From the NCBI GenBank assembly GCA_965276955.1, contig CBDIBP010000011.1:1-64000 (forward strand): a DNA stretch of 64,000 nt, read 5' to 3'. This document shows, in pieces, positions 9,512-18,098 of this stretch. Made by a program: the position numbers and the translations under genes. The DNA is from JABDEZ01 sp965276955. GTDB taxonomy: Bacteria > Bacteroidota > Bacteroidia > Chitinophagales > Chitinophagaceae. The notes below the pieces were generated by a model, which ran no database searches, was not told where the DNA came from, and saw only the letters and a list, made by a program, of their open reading frames with translations. Positions within the stretch are counted from its first letter, which is position 1, and each line of letters starts with the position of its first letter.

Positions 9512-9761
9512 ATTTCAAGTAAACATTGATCAAATTGGGGAAATAGTTAGTTTTTTTTTCAACTGTAATCTTAACATCAAATATGCCTTATGCTGTTATG
9601 AGATTAATGCAACTAAATTAGAGAATGTAAAATATATGGAAGATTTCAATGAAAGATTATTTAGCACTTTCCCAATAACATTTTTAAGGAATAAAGATTG
9701 TGAAAATGGGTATAGGGTCATGATTAACCTTGATGCCCAAGATATTTTTAGTGTTATGTAG
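9492..9761 (+). CDS. Small hypothetical protein, probably the rear part of the same frameshifted gene
   Basis: This 89-residue frame has only a TTG start at 9492, which lies inside the end of the preceding frame, so independent initiation is unlikely. The residues after the A-run (NEFQVNIDQIGEIVSFFF...) continue naturally from the upstream frame. It contains a CCYE segment and ends NLDAQDIFSVM. A second homopolymer, nine T residues at 9551-9559, lies inside it. Its base composition is clearly more AT-rich than the flanking core genes, which suggests foreign origin. No function is recognised. Confidence 0.45.
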   Translation: MYLKKNEFQVNIDQIGEIVSFFFNCNLNIKYALCCYEINATKLENVKYMEDFNERLFSTFPITFLRNKDCENGYRVMINLDAQDIFSVM

Positions 9762-9920
9762 CACAATATTAATATTTTACGCTAACAATTAATAAACAAT
9801 GAAATCCTAATAGCAATAATAGCAAGTTGTATTATTTCCCCTTTGGTGCAATTGCGCAAACGAACTGTTTTCTTGATCAAAATGGGTATCGTATAAAGAG
9901 GGGAAACTTGTGTCCCCTTG

Positions 9921-10049
9921 TTCACCACTACCCGCCGCATCATATATAAAATGCTGGAAGAGTTAAGCCTCTGCTATCAATACCGCAAAGAAGATTATAA
10001 AGGAAACGAGATACAGCAACTAATGAAGATGCTGGAAGAAAATGAATAA
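9921..10049 (+). pseudogene. Detached second copy of the SirB1-like gene 3' end
   Basis: From 9929 the sequence repeats the last 121 bp of the SirB1-like gene and keeps its frame to a TAA at 10047-10049. The encoded tail differs from the intact gene only by Ala to Gly and Ser to Asn, while nine or so further base changes are silent. That pattern means both copies evolved under protein-level selection, so the fragment comes from a homologous gene rather than from a recent local duplication. There is no upstream part or start codon. It marks the right edge of the insert. Confidence 0.85.
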
Positions 10050-10053
10050 CTCC

Positions 10054-11316
10054 TTACGTCTTCCTTGGCTTCTTTTTAGCTGCAGGGAACAATACATTGT
10101 TAAGTATCAGCCTATAGCCAGGAGATGTAGGATGTAGTGAAAGGTCTGTTGGTGGGTCTCCTATATTATGTTGGTAGTCTTCAGGGTCGTGGCCGCCGTA
10201 GAAGGTCCAGGTGCCCTTGCCGTATTCCCCATGCAGGTAACGCACTTCATTGGCCGATTTGTTCTCTGCCATTATCAAAGCCCCCGATTTTATAACATCC
10301 TTACGGAAGGCTGTTGTCTGGCCCATAAAGCCTTTTATAGTGGTCGTATGGTCCTGGCACAGCATAGTAGGCACGGGATCGAACTTGGCGGAGAACGTAA
10401 ATAGAGTGAAGTAATCCAGGTCCATAGGTACGTGCCTGAGCTCTGTATTGTCTATGTTAGAATACTCGTAGTGAAATGGGTCGGTAACAATAGTAAAATC
10501 CTTGAAAGCGAAACACTTGGTAAAGTCCAGTTTTTGCTGTGCATCGGGCGCCATGGGGTCATGATCAAATGGTTCTGCGCATATGTCTGTATTCTCCGCA
10601 GCCAGCGCAATGTCATAAGTATCTGTTGCAGAGCACATGGCAAACATGTACCCACCACCCGCTACAAAATCCCTTATCTTTTTAGCCACTGCCAGTTTCA
10701 GTTGCGATACTTTTTTGTACCCGTGCTTTGCGGCCAGGGCCTCTGCTGTTTTTACATCATTTACGTACCATGGCGCGTTGCGGTAGCTGGCCCAAAACTT
10801 GCCATACTGCCCGGTAAAGTCCTCGTGGTGCAGGTGCAGCCAATCGTAAGTGGGCAATTTGCCATCCAGCACTTCATCATCATATACTTTTTCAAATGGT
10901 ATCTCTGCATAGGTAAGTACAAGGGTCACTGCATCGTCCCAGGGCTCTTTATTTAGTGGGGTATATACTGCTATTTTGGGCGCTTTCTCCAGCTTTATGA
11001 TATCTCCATTAAAGTCGGGGTTCGCTATCTGGTCCATAATACCCAGGTACTGTGCATCGCTCATCACTTCGTAGCTAACGCCACGTAGTTTGCACAGGCG
11101 CTCTATACTTTCTACACGGTCTATGCCAAAGCTGCCCCCTTTGTAGTTAAGCAACCAATCAACCCCCACCGATTCTTTCAGCGCTTCATATGCCACCCCA
11201 TATGCCTTCAGGTGGTTGGTCTGGGTCTCTGCATCCATGGGTATGAATATCTTGGATGCAAGCACCTGCAAGGGCACTAAAAGACATAAAATAAATAAGA
11301 CGATCTTTCCTTTCAT
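10054..11316 (-). CDS. Exported protein of unknown function ('asparagine synthetase B'-type name only)
   Basis: The 420-residue product starts with a clear signal peptide (MKGKIVLFILCLLVPLQVLA) at 11316; an in-frame upstream ATG at 11343 would add nine residues ahead of the signal, so I prefer the later one. The body has blocks such as TNHLKAYG, WLLNYKGGSF and TWTFYGGHDPEDYQH that I associate with a Bacteroidota exported family. Database entries of this family often carry an asparagine synthetase label, but I see no glutaminase or ATP-pyrophosphatase motif, so that name should not be trusted. The mid-region (DWLHLHHEDF, GGGYMFAMCSATDT) resembles a glutamine-amidotransferase-like fold. It probably acts in the periplasm. 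Confidence 0.7.
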   Translation of the reverse strand: MKGKIVLFILCLLVPLQVLASKIFIPMDAETQTNHLKAYGVAYEALKESVGVDWLLNYKGGSFGIDRVESIERLCKLRGVSYEVMSDAQYLGIMDQIANPDFNGDIIKLEKAPKIAVYTPLNKEPWDDAVTLVLTYAEIPFEKVYDDEVLDGKLPTYDWLHLHHEDFTGQYGKFWASYRNAPWYVNDVKTAEALAAKHGYKKVSQLKLAVAKKIRDFVAGGGYMFAMCSATDTYDIALAAENTDICAEPFDHDPMAPDAQQKLDFTKCFAFKDFTIVTDPFHYEYSNIDNTELRHVPMDLDYFTLFTFSAKFDPVPTMLCQDHTTTIKGFMGQTTAFRKDVIKSGALIMAENKSANEVRYLHGEYGKGTWTFYGGHDPEDYQHNIGDPPTDLSLHPTSPGYRLILNNVLFPAAKKKPRKT

Positions 11317-11475
11317 TAGTAGTACTGCCTGTCTGTTAAACATTGTAATTTACCCATTATAGCTCATATACGTTGCAGCAAGGTATATTTTAACAACAAC
11401 TAAATATGGTAATTTTATGCCGCTTCTTTACGCGATGGCTTTACTACCTTTGCTCTTTCTATTTTTAATACCCAT

Positions 11476-12576
11476 ATGGCCACATATAGTAATGTCCGCG
11501 CTATGCGCGCCCTGATAAAAGCCAGTTTACAATCCATATTTAAAAGTCCGTCTGCTATTGTTTTCAGTATAGCATTCCCACTTATTTTCATCCTTGTTTT
11601 TGGCTTCTTGGGCAATAGTCGTTCGTACACCATAAAAGTATCTGATGCGCAGGGCAGCGACACCACTAATAGCATGTATGCAATGCTGCATCGTGCTCCT
11701 ATGCTGAAATGGGTACCGCAAGCAGACAGTACTACGCTTAATAAGTCGTTATCAGAAGGTGATATAGTTGCAGCAGTAACCGTTAAAAAACAACCGGACG
11801 GAGCAGTGCCACAATACCTGGTGACACTGAACGCATCCAACGCACTTGCCGATAAGGCCATGCAACTGAAGGAGATCATTAACAGCATAGTGCAGCGCCG
11901 CGACCCTGAGATACAAAAACGCATAGCCCTGCTGGCAAAGGTAGATGTGCAAATGAGCCAGGTACGCGAATACAAGACCATAGATTTTATACTTCCCGGT
12001 CAGTTGGGATTCTCCTTACTTGCCGCCGGTGTTTTCGGTACGGCATTCGTGTTTTTCAACCTCAGGCAAACATTGGTATTAAAACGTTTTTTTGCTACTC
12101 CTGTTAAGCGCGAGGTGATAGTGCTGAGCGAGGGTATAGCTCGTATGTTGTTCCAGATAAGTGGCGCTATTGTTATTATAGGTATCGGTCACCTTGCGTT
12201 CGGGTATACATTGCTGCATGGGTGGCTTACATTTGCAACTATGCTGGTGGTCTGTGCATTGGGTATGCTGGTGTTCATGGGGTTTGGCTTCATCATCAGC
12301 AGCCTTGCCAAGAGTGAGAGCAGTATTCCGCCATTGTCCAACCTCATTACATTACCACAATTCCTGCTGGCGGGTACCTTCTTTCCTATCGACAATTTTC
12401 CTAAATGGCTGCAACCGCTATGCAGGGCCCTGCCCCTTACTTACCTTAACGATGCGCTCCGGAAAATAGCATTCGATGGGGTAGGACTTTGGGCTGTTCG
12501 CGTAGACCTGCTGATACTGGTACTGTGGGGTGTGATAGTGTATGTAGCCGCGGCTAAACTATTCAAGTGGGAATAG
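11476..12576 (+). CDS. ABC-2 type transporter permease
   Basis: The 366-residue protein has the usual ABC-2 permease layout: one N-terminal membrane segment (about 25-45), a large extracytoplasmic loop (about 45-165), then five membrane segments with the PLSNLITLPQFLLAGTFFP block and a final helix ending FKWE. It would form the channel of an exporter of a lipid, drug or polymer, or act in gliding or secretion. No ATP-binding subunit is encoded next to it, so its partner must be elsewhere. It converges on the lutA-like gene with only 9 bp between stops. Confidence 0.85.
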   Translation: MATYSNVRAMRALIKASLQSIFKSPSAIVFSIAFPLIFILVFGFLGNSRSYTIKVSDAQGSDTTNSMYAMLHRAPMLKWVPQADSTTLNKSLSEGDIVAAVTVKKQPDGAVPQYLVTLNASNALADKAMQLKEIINSIVQRRDPEIQKRIALLAKVDVQMSQVREYKTIDFILPGQLGFSLLAAGVFGTAFVFFNLRQTLVLKRFFATPVKREVIVLSEGIARMLFQISGAIVIIGIGHLAFGYTLLHGWLTFATMLVVCALGMLVFMGFGFIISSLAKSESSIPPLSNLITLPQFLLAGTFFPIDNFPKWLQPLCRALPLTYLNDALRKIAFDGVGLWAVRVDLLILVLWGVIVYVAAAKLFKWE

Positions 12577-12585
12577 CACTTAGCA

Positions 12586-13308
12586 TTACTGTGCTGCAAG
12601 TACATCAGCTATATGTACCGCTTGTATAGGCAGGTTATTTTTATCTATATAGCCTTGCATATGCATCAGGCAACTGGTATCGGTAGTGATGATGTATTGT
12701 GCTCCTGTATCCATAGCGCTCTTCACCTTTACCTGTGCCATACCCATAGATATTGGCTCGAACTTTACAGCAAAGGTGCCCCCAAAGCCACAGCAGGTCT
12801 CACACTCGGCCATTTCCACAATTTCCAGTCCTTTCACTTGTTGCAGTAGTTTCCTTGGCCCTTGCTTTATGCCACACTCGCGTAGTGCGCCGCAGGCATC
12901 GTGATAGGTAGCTTTACCATTGAAGGTAGCTCCTATCTTTTCTACTTTCAGTATATCGGTAAGGAACTCAGTATATTCAAATACGTTTTGGCGCACCTTG
13001 TTGGCCAGGTTATGGTCGCTGCTGTTGTTCAGCAGCTCATCAAAGTTGTTGCGCACATACCCTATGCAGCTGCCACTGGGTGCTACTACATACCCATCAC
13101 CATCAAAGTCGTGCAAAAATTTGGTAGCTACAGCCTTTGCTTCGTTATGGTACCCGGCATTGAAGGCCAGCTGGCCGCAGCAGGTTTGTTTGGCATTATA
13201 GTGCACATCGCAGCCCAGCCGCTCCAGCACGCGCACCATGTTCATGCCGGTCTCCGGGTATAGCTGGTCTATAAAGCAGGGTATGAAGAGTTGTACTTTC
13301 GTTGGCAT
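12586..13308 (-). CDS. LutA/YkgE-type (Fe-S)-binding protein, lactate utilisation family
   Basis: The 240-residue protein contains two cysteine-rich CCG domains, with TCCGQLAFNAG near residue 42 and ETCCGFGGTFAVK near 173, plus YHDACGALRE. This is the build of LutA (YvfV/YkgE), the subunit that with LutB and LutC oxidises L-lactate in other bacteria, and of heterodisulfide-reductase-like subunits. LutB and LutC are not next to it. It starts 4 bp after ribH ends and is probably in the same transcript. The family is clear; lactate as substrate is inferred. Confidence 0.85.
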   Translation of the reverse strand: MPTKVQLFIPCFIDQLYPETGMNMVRVLERLGCDVHYNAKQTCCGQLAFNAGYHNEAKAVATKFLHDFDGDGYVVAPSGSCIGYVRNNFDELLNNSSDHNLANKVRQNVFEYTEFLTDILKVEKIGATFNGKATYHDACGALRECGIKQGPRKLLQQVKGLEIVEMAECETCCGFGGTFAVKFEPISMGMAQVKVKSAMDTGAQYIITTDTSCLMHMQGYIDKNNLPIQAVHIADVLAAQ

Positions 13309-13312
13309 GGGG

Positions 13313-13822
13313 CTACAAAATACCGTTTTTCTTTCTGGTGTTCTTTATCATTTTCAATGCTGTTATTGCAGCTTCCTCACCTTTGTGTCCGTGGGCACCG
13401 CCCAGGCGCTCCCAGGCCTGCTCTTCATTGTCCAGCGTTAGCACGCCAAATATCACCGGTACAGGCAGCATCAGGTTCAGTTGCAGTATACCTTCGGTCA
13501 CTGCTTTGCATACATATTCAAAATGTGGGGTGCCACCGCGTATCACTGCCCCAAAGGCTATTATGGCCTCCGGTTTTTCTTCCTTGTGCTCATAGTGCTG
13601 CCACAGTTCTTTGCAGGCAAATGGTATCTCGAAGCAGCCTGGTACTGCCAGGTTCTCAATAATGCTGCCTCCAAAGCGGTGCAGCATACTTTCGCAGCCA
13701 TTCCTCAGCTCCCGTATTATCTTGTCGTTCCACTCTGTGTATACTATCGCTACCTTGGCTTGTTTCAATTCCTGAAGTGTTCCCGTATCTGTTAGTAATG
13801 TGCTGTGCTGTACTATGGCCAT
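13313..13822 (-). CDS. ribH: 6,7-dimethyl-8-ribityllumazine synthase
   Basis: The 169-residue protein catalyses the next-to-last step of riboflavin synthesis. It shows the substrate-binding segments VYTEWND (28-33), VPGCFEIPFA (60-69), GAVIRGGTPHFEY with catalytic H100, and FGVLT. The length is normal for the family. The ATG at 13822 follows immediately after a terminator-like hairpin and a run of seven T, so the 5' leader must be very short or the hairpin must be read through. TACCTTTG in the hairpin loop could be its -7 promoter box. Confidence 0.95.
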   Translation of the reverse strand: MAIVQHSTLLTDTGTLQELKQAKVAIVYTEWNDKIIRELRNGCESMLHRFGGSIIENLAVPGCFEIPFACKELWQHYEHKEEKPEAIIAFGAVIRGGTPHFEYVCKAVTEGILQLNLMLPVPVIFGVLTLDNEEQAWERLGGAHGHKGEEAAITALKMIKNTRKKNGIL

Positions 13823-13865
13823 AAAAAAACTATCCCCTTTTTACTCAAAGGTAAAAAGGGGATAG
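13823..13865 (-). terminator. Strong hairpin plus T7 directly before ribH
   Basis: On the minus strand the sequence CTATCCCCTTTTTAC pairs with GTAAAAAGGGGATAG around a 6-base loop (13830-13865) and is followed by seven T and then the ribH ATG. It should end the upstream TPR transcript. The loop and arm contain TACCTTTG (13853-13846), a match to the TAnnTTTG promoter box, so terminator and ribH promoter may overlap. Confidence 0.7.
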
Positions 13866-13885
13866 CAATATTGTTATATCATTTT

Positions 13886-14581
13886 TTATGGATTGAGAAC
13901 GCCCAGGTGTGCCAGGTACTTATCCATATCGCGTGCCTGCGTACTGCGCGGATATTCGTTGCGTATGCGTGTGTATGCTTTTTTAGCTTCTTCCAGCTGG
14001 TTGTCTTTTTCGTAAGCCAGACCTGCACGGTACAGGTAAGTTGGAGTCATCAGGTCGTCGTTGTTGCTGGCAGCTTTGTTGTAGCATTCTATAGCTTTCT
14101 TTACGTTGCCGCTTTCCATGTATGCATCGCCAAGGTCGCCGTCAGCCTGGTAGCCTATCAGGGTGCCTTTACCGTCAAATTCTTTCAGGTACTTTATGGC
14201 GTTGTTAAAGTCGCCCATTTGCAGGTAGCAAACGCCTGCATAGTACTCACAGAGGTTGGCAGTGTTGGTGCCGCTATACCTTTTTATTATAGTAAGGAAC
14301 CCTGGGTGTTGCCCGTCACCATTCAGTGCGCTGTTAAGAGAGTCGGCCTGGAAGTAGCGCTGTGCATAAGATACAGCGGTAGCAGCTTTCTCGTCGCGTG
14401 GCGCTTTGTATAGCTTAGCATAGCCAAAGTAACCTACTACAGCTATAAGGATGATAGCAGCTATGGTATTGATAGGTTTCTGATTCAGTTCGTAAGCGTT
14501 CTGTATCTTCTCAAGTGGGTTGGTCTCTGCTACTGTTGTTATCCTTTCCTCACCTGGTTGGGTCCTTGATGTATTCGCCAT
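13886..14581 (-). CDS. Membrane-anchored tetratricopeptide repeat protein
   Basis: The 231-residue protein has a polar N-terminus (about 36 residues), one membrane helix (about 38-56, INTIAAIILIAVVGYFGYA) and three to four TPR units covering the periplasmic rest (for example YYAGVCYLQMGDFNNAIKYL and YRAGLAYEKDNQLEEAKKAY). The build resembles YfgM, the inner-membrane TPR partner of the periplasmic chaperone network in Enterobacteria. A TPR gene beside ribH and recF is, to my knowledge, common in Bacteroidota. Its partner is unknown. Confidence 0.8.
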   Translation of the reverse strand: MANTSRTQPGEERITTVAETNPLEKIQNAYELNQKPINTIAAIILIAVVGYFGYAKLYKAPRDEKAATAVSYAQRYFQADSLNSALNGDGQHPGFLTIIKRYSGTNTANLCEYYAGVCYLQMGDFNNAIKYLKEFDGKGTLIGYQADGDLGDAYMESGNVKKAIECYNKAASNNDDLMTPTYLYRAGLAYEKDNQLEEAKKAYTRIRNEYPRSTQARDMDKYLAHLGVLNP

Positions 14582-14658
14582 TTAAAATTGTATTTCTTTA
14601 GTTTTAATGTTTTGTAAATTCTATTTTATTGCTCCTTTACTATCTAAGATAGGCCTTG

Positions 14659-15651
14659 TTAGTCTACAATATAAGGGTAGTTCGCATCTACATATATATC
14701 CTTGTACATTTCGCTGTCATCAGGATACGGGCTTTCTTCTGCAAATTTCACACACTCTTCTACTTCTAAACGTACTTTTTCGTTTATAGCCTCTATCTCA
14801 GCCTCTGTAGCCCATTTTTTGTCGGTTATCACCTGCAGCACCTGGTTTATAGGGTCTTTATCCTTATACTCTTCCAGTTCTTCCTTAGTGCGGTATTTCG
14901 CAGGGTCGCTCATAGAGTGGCCGCGGTAGCGGTAGGTCTTTATTTCCAGGAAGGTAGGCCCGCCGCCTTCACGTGCACGTTTCACAGCGCGCTCTATAGC
15001 AGTGTGTACCTCTTCGCAGCTCATACCGTCCACACTGTCGCCAGGCATGTCATATGCATCTGCCAGTCTGTATATATCGCTTACTTTCGATGTTCTTTCT
15101 ACCGATGTTCCCATTGCATAGTAGTTGTTCTCGCAAATGAAAACTACCGGTAGTTTCCACAGCACTGCCATGTTGAACGACTCGTGTAGTATACCCTGGC
15201 GTGCAGCGCCATCGCCAAACAGGCATATGGTAGCACGGTCTGTACCTTGGTATTGTTCTGCAAATGCTATACCTGCGCCCAGTCCTATTTGTGCGCCAAC
15301 TATACCGTGGCCGCCAAAAAATCTTTTTTCTTTGCTGAAGAAGTGCATACTTCCACCCTTGCCCTTGGTGCAGCCGGTAGCTTTACCATATAGTTCGGCC
15401 ATACATTCGTTGGCGCTTATTCCTTTTGCTATGGCCAGCGCGTGGTCGCGGTAGGCAGTAAGTAAATTGTCGTCATCGCGCGTAGCGGTCATTATACCTG
15501 CAGCTACTGCCTCTTGGCCTATATATAAGTGACAAAAACCCCGTATCTTTTGCATACCATATAACTGACCCGCTTTTTCTTCAAAACGACGCATCAATAG
15601 CATGATCTCATACCAATATAAATATGTTTCCTTGCCAAAAGGTGTTTGCAT
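14659..15651 (-). CDS. pdhA: Pyruvate dehydrogenase E1 component, alpha subunit
   Basis: The 330-residue protein is the thiamine diphosphate-binding alpha subunit of the E1 component, which decarboxylates pyruvate for acetyl-CoA formation. The TPP motif runs from GDG (146-148) to NN (175-176). The conserved GQEA, GGHGIVG, HSMSDPAKYR phosphorylation-loop-like segment and YRGH are present. Length is typical of the two-gene E1 type; the beta subunit is not adjacent. The start ATG faces recF, with a shared intergenic region of about 50 bp. Confidence 0.93.
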   Translation of the reverse strand: MQTPFGKETYLYWYEIMLLMRRFEEKAGQLYGMQKIRGFCHLYIGQEAVAAGIMTATRDDDNLLTAYRDHALAIAKGISANECMAELYGKATGCTKGKGGSMHFFSKEKRFFGGHGIVGAQIGLGAGIAFAEQYQGTDRATICLFGDGAARQGILHESFNMAVLWKLPVVFICENNYYAMGTSVERTSKVSDIYRLADAYDMPGDSVDGMSCEEVHTAIERAVKRAREGGGPTFLEIKTYRYRGHSMSDPAKYRTKEELEEYKDKDPINQVLQVITDKKWATEAEIEAINEKVRLEVEECVKFAEESPYPDDSEMYKDIYVDANYPYIVD

Positions 15652-15702
15652 TATTTTTTAAGTTTGTGCGAAAATATAAAAACTTTTGTTTCAATTTGCC
15701 CA

Positions 15703-16779
15703 TTGAGCCGCCTAAATAAAATAATATTAGTCCAATTCCGTAATTATTCTTCGGCATCATATCAATTTACAGCAGCGGTAACTTGTATCACCGGGGCTAA
15801 CGGCAGTGGCAAGACCAACCTGCTCGATGCTGTTTACTATCTCTGTTATACCAAAAGCTACTTCAATGCATCGCAGCAAAACAATGTGCAGGCAGGTATG
15901 GATGGCTTTCGCATAGAAGGTAATTTTGATAAAGAGGGTCGCATCCATGTCATCAGCTGCAAGTGGCGGCAGGGCAAAAAAGAGATAATGGACAATGGGG
16001 TAGAGTATGAAAAAGTGACCGACCACATAGGCAATTTCTCGTCCGTAATGATAGCGCCTGATGATATAGCCCTCATCAACGATGGCAGCGAACTGCGCCG
16101 CAAATGGGTAGACAGTATACTGGGCCAGGTAGACAGTGCTTACCTGGATAAACTGCTGCGGTACCAACGCATACTGCTGCAGCGCAACGCATGGCTGAAG
16201 ATGCATGTGACGGCCATGAACCCCGACCATACGGAGCTGGATTATTATAATGCCTGTATGGCCGAGGACGGGCAATATATATATGAGCGCCGCACCCAAT
16301 TTTTATCGCAGTTCCTGCCCATGCTCAATGATTTTTACCATCGATTATCGGGCGGTAAGGAGATATTGCAGGTGATCTATGAAAGCGACCTTTCGCAAAA
16401 AACGTTGGGTCAGTGGCTGCGCGATGGCCTGCAGCATGATATGCGCTACCAGCGCACCCTACGCGGTATACATAAAGACGACTGGGCGTTCCTCCTCAGC
16501 AATATGCCGGTAAAGCAATACGCATCGCAGGGCCAGAAGAAAAGCTTCCTGTTCGCGCTAAAACTGGCGCAATATGCCTTCCTCAGTAAAGAGATGGGCC
16601 ACTTGCCCATACTGCTGCTCGATGATGTGTTTGAAAAGCTGGATCAGCAACGCATTGAGGCGCTACTCACCATTATCCGCACTCCCGACTTTGGGCAGGT
16701 GATACTTACTGATACGCATGAGGAGCGTATACGGGTTGCATTTGGGGTTGGTGCGGATATAGAGTTTGTGAGGTTGTAG
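15703..16779 (+). CDS. recF: DNA replication and repair protein RecF
   Basis: RecF is an SMC-like ATPase that loads RecA at gaps with RecO and RecR. Walker A is GANGSGKTNL, the signature-like segment is SQGQKKSFLFALKLAQ and Walker B is ILLLDDVFEKLD. There is no ATG in a sensible place: the TTG at 15703 gives MSRLNKIILVQFRNYSS, which matches the usual RecF N-terminus and a 358-residue length, whereas the TTG at 15646 would overlap the pdhA start. I therefore prefer 15703. The gene is divergent from pdhA. Confidence 0.92.
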   Translation: MSRLNKIILVQFRNYSSASYQFTAAVTCITGANGSGKTNLLDAVYYLCYTKSYFNASQQNNVQAGMDGFRIEGNFDKEGRIHVISCKWRQGKKEIMDNGVEYEKVTDHIGNFSSVMIAPDDIALINDGSELRRKWVDSILGQVDSAYLDKLLRYQRILLQRNAWLKMHVTAMNPDHTELDYYNACMAEDGQYIYERRTQFLSQFLPMLNDFYHRLSGGKEILQVIYESDLSQKTLGQWLRDGLQHDMRYQRTLRGIHKDDWAFLLSNMPVKQYASQGQKKSFLFALKLAQYAFLSKEMGHLPILLLDDVFEKLDQQRIEALLTIIRTPDFGQVILTDTHEERIRVAFGVGADIEFVRL

Positions 16780-16792
16780 ATGATAGCTCGTA

Positions 16793-17644
16793 CTACTGTT
16801 TCAAGAAAATATACCTTGTCGAGTATTGTCCGTAATAGCTAAAACCGATGGTGTCAGTGGAATTTGTGAATGGCGGAATAGCAAGCATATTCCATTGTGG
16901 AATCCCGGCTGAGTCTGAGATGACCCAATCAGCATTGGCATTATAAAAATAACCTTCTGCAGGAACAAATCTGGTATTGGAATCATTTCGTTTAATGAAG
17001 TTTCCGGACAAATTGCCAGGGTACCCATCATGTGTAAACATAAGTTCCTTAGGAATACCACTACTATCAACAAATGTTGTCGTAAAATTTTTGTTGAAAA
17101 CTATCGACATGTTTTTTTGGTTTGTGTTCAGTGTGTTCCAAACAGAGATCCACGTATAGTTCACATATTGAAAAGCATCTATTACTTTCCATTTTGTACT
17201 TATCTGCGTATTGTTAAGCAAAATCGCCCTGTCGTTATTAGGCATCTGAAACATGTAATCAGGAGTCCCAAATCCACTTCTGTAAGATGTAATTTTTATT
17301 GGGTCAGAGAAAACAGTATTGTTACTTGTATCGATATATCGTTGGTACGACCAATTAGTGATCTGGTAATTCGATGTGTGCTCGTCTATATATAAAGGGC
17401 TATTGGCTACCTTCACCGTCTTTTGCTCATAGGAGCTCACCTTTATAGTCATCATAACATTTGCATTGTTGCTATAGTCGGACAATGATCTATAAATATC
17501 AAAAAAACAAATGGTATCAAGTTGATTATAAAACTCAAATGTAGTTGAATCGTTTTTTGGGGTGGTGTTAGCGGTACTGGATTTTTTGGTACACGCTGTG
17601 CCTACGAGTAAACACACAAAAGCGATAGTTAGGGTATGTTTCAT
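16793..17644 (-). CDS. Predicted lipoprotein of unknown function
   Basis: The 283-residue product begins MKHTLTIAFVCLLVGTAC, a lipoprotein signal with the lipidated cysteine at about residue 18, followed by a Ser/Thr/Asn/Lys linker. An in-frame start at 17665 would add seven residues ahead of the signal. The rest is rich in aromatic and Asn residues with many short strands predicted by eye and no catalytic motif; it is probably a surface or periplasmic beta-rich protein. Function is not recognised. It is convergent with recF at 13 bp. Confidence 0.65.
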   Translation of the reverse strand: MKHTLTIAFVCLLVGTACTKKSSTANTTPKNDSTTFEFYNQLDTICFFDIYRSLSDYSNNANVMMTIKVSSYEQKTVKVANSPLYIDEHTSNYQITNWSYQRYIDTSNNTVFSDPIKITSYRSGFGTPDYMFQMPNNDRAILLNNTQISTKWKVIDAFQYVNYTWISVWNTLNTNQKNMSIVFNKNFTTTFVDSSGIPKELMFTHDGYPGNLSGNFIKRNDSNTRFVPAEGYFYNANADWVISDSAGIPQWNMLAIPPFTNSTDTIGFSYYGQYSTRYIFLKQ

Positions 17645-17823
17645 TTTCTTGTTTTGGTGATGCAATATTGTAAATTATTTTTTAAAGGCTATTTATATAA
17701 TGTGATTTCGACTATCTCCTCAATTACAAAAAAATGTGGATATCCTTATTAGGCAAGCTTTCCCACCCTTCGTAAATTTGTATCGATGGCAGCAGTTGCT
17801 CTCCTTTGTAGAAGGCTGTATTG

Positions 17824-17968
17824 CTTTTTCCGGTGGCAGTAAAAACCGGTAAAAACCAGAAATTTGCTATTAAAATAATGTGAGCCACCATATTGCATTT
17901 CACCCTTCAGCAGCCTCCCAAATTACCGTTTTTCTTTTTTTCTACTGACCGGAAATTTCAAAAGATTA
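17824..17968 (+). repeat. Intergenic repeat, third (single) copy
   Basis: This stretch shares blocks in the same order with the two copies at 58.6-59.0 kb: TTTTTxCCGG, AGTAAAAACCGG, a central AATAAxxTGxGCCA-like block, AATTACCG, then ACTG with CCGGAAATTTCAAAA. The middle is the least conserved. It occupies most of the 450-bp gap (17645-18098) between a lipoprotein gene and the divergent LruC gene; apart from it and the promoter box at 18070 I see nothing else in that gap. Confidence 0.65.
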
Positions 17969-18069
17969 ATTACTTATGTGCATAAAAAACAACTATAAAT
18001 CCCCTATTAAAGAACTTGCTTACGTAGAAATAATGATATTCGAAATTAAACATTGTTGAATATAGCTAT

Positions 18070-18077
18070 TACATTTG
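18070..18077 (+). promoter_or_regulatory. Candidate -7 box of the LruC gene
   Basis: TACATTTG matches TAnnTTTG exactly, 22 bp before the ATG at 18099. A TTG at 18053 or 18056 is closer than the usual spacing. Confidence 0.4.
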
Positions 18078-18098
18078 CCGTAGAGAAAACATAATGTT

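Noticed and set aside
9898..9921. Terminator in the insert (AGGGG ... CCCCT)
   Set aside because: Only a 5-bp stem with a long loop and no T-run.
10054..11316. True asparagine synthetase
   Set aside because: A signal peptide is present and neither the N-terminal Cys glutaminase nor the ATP-binding motif is visible.
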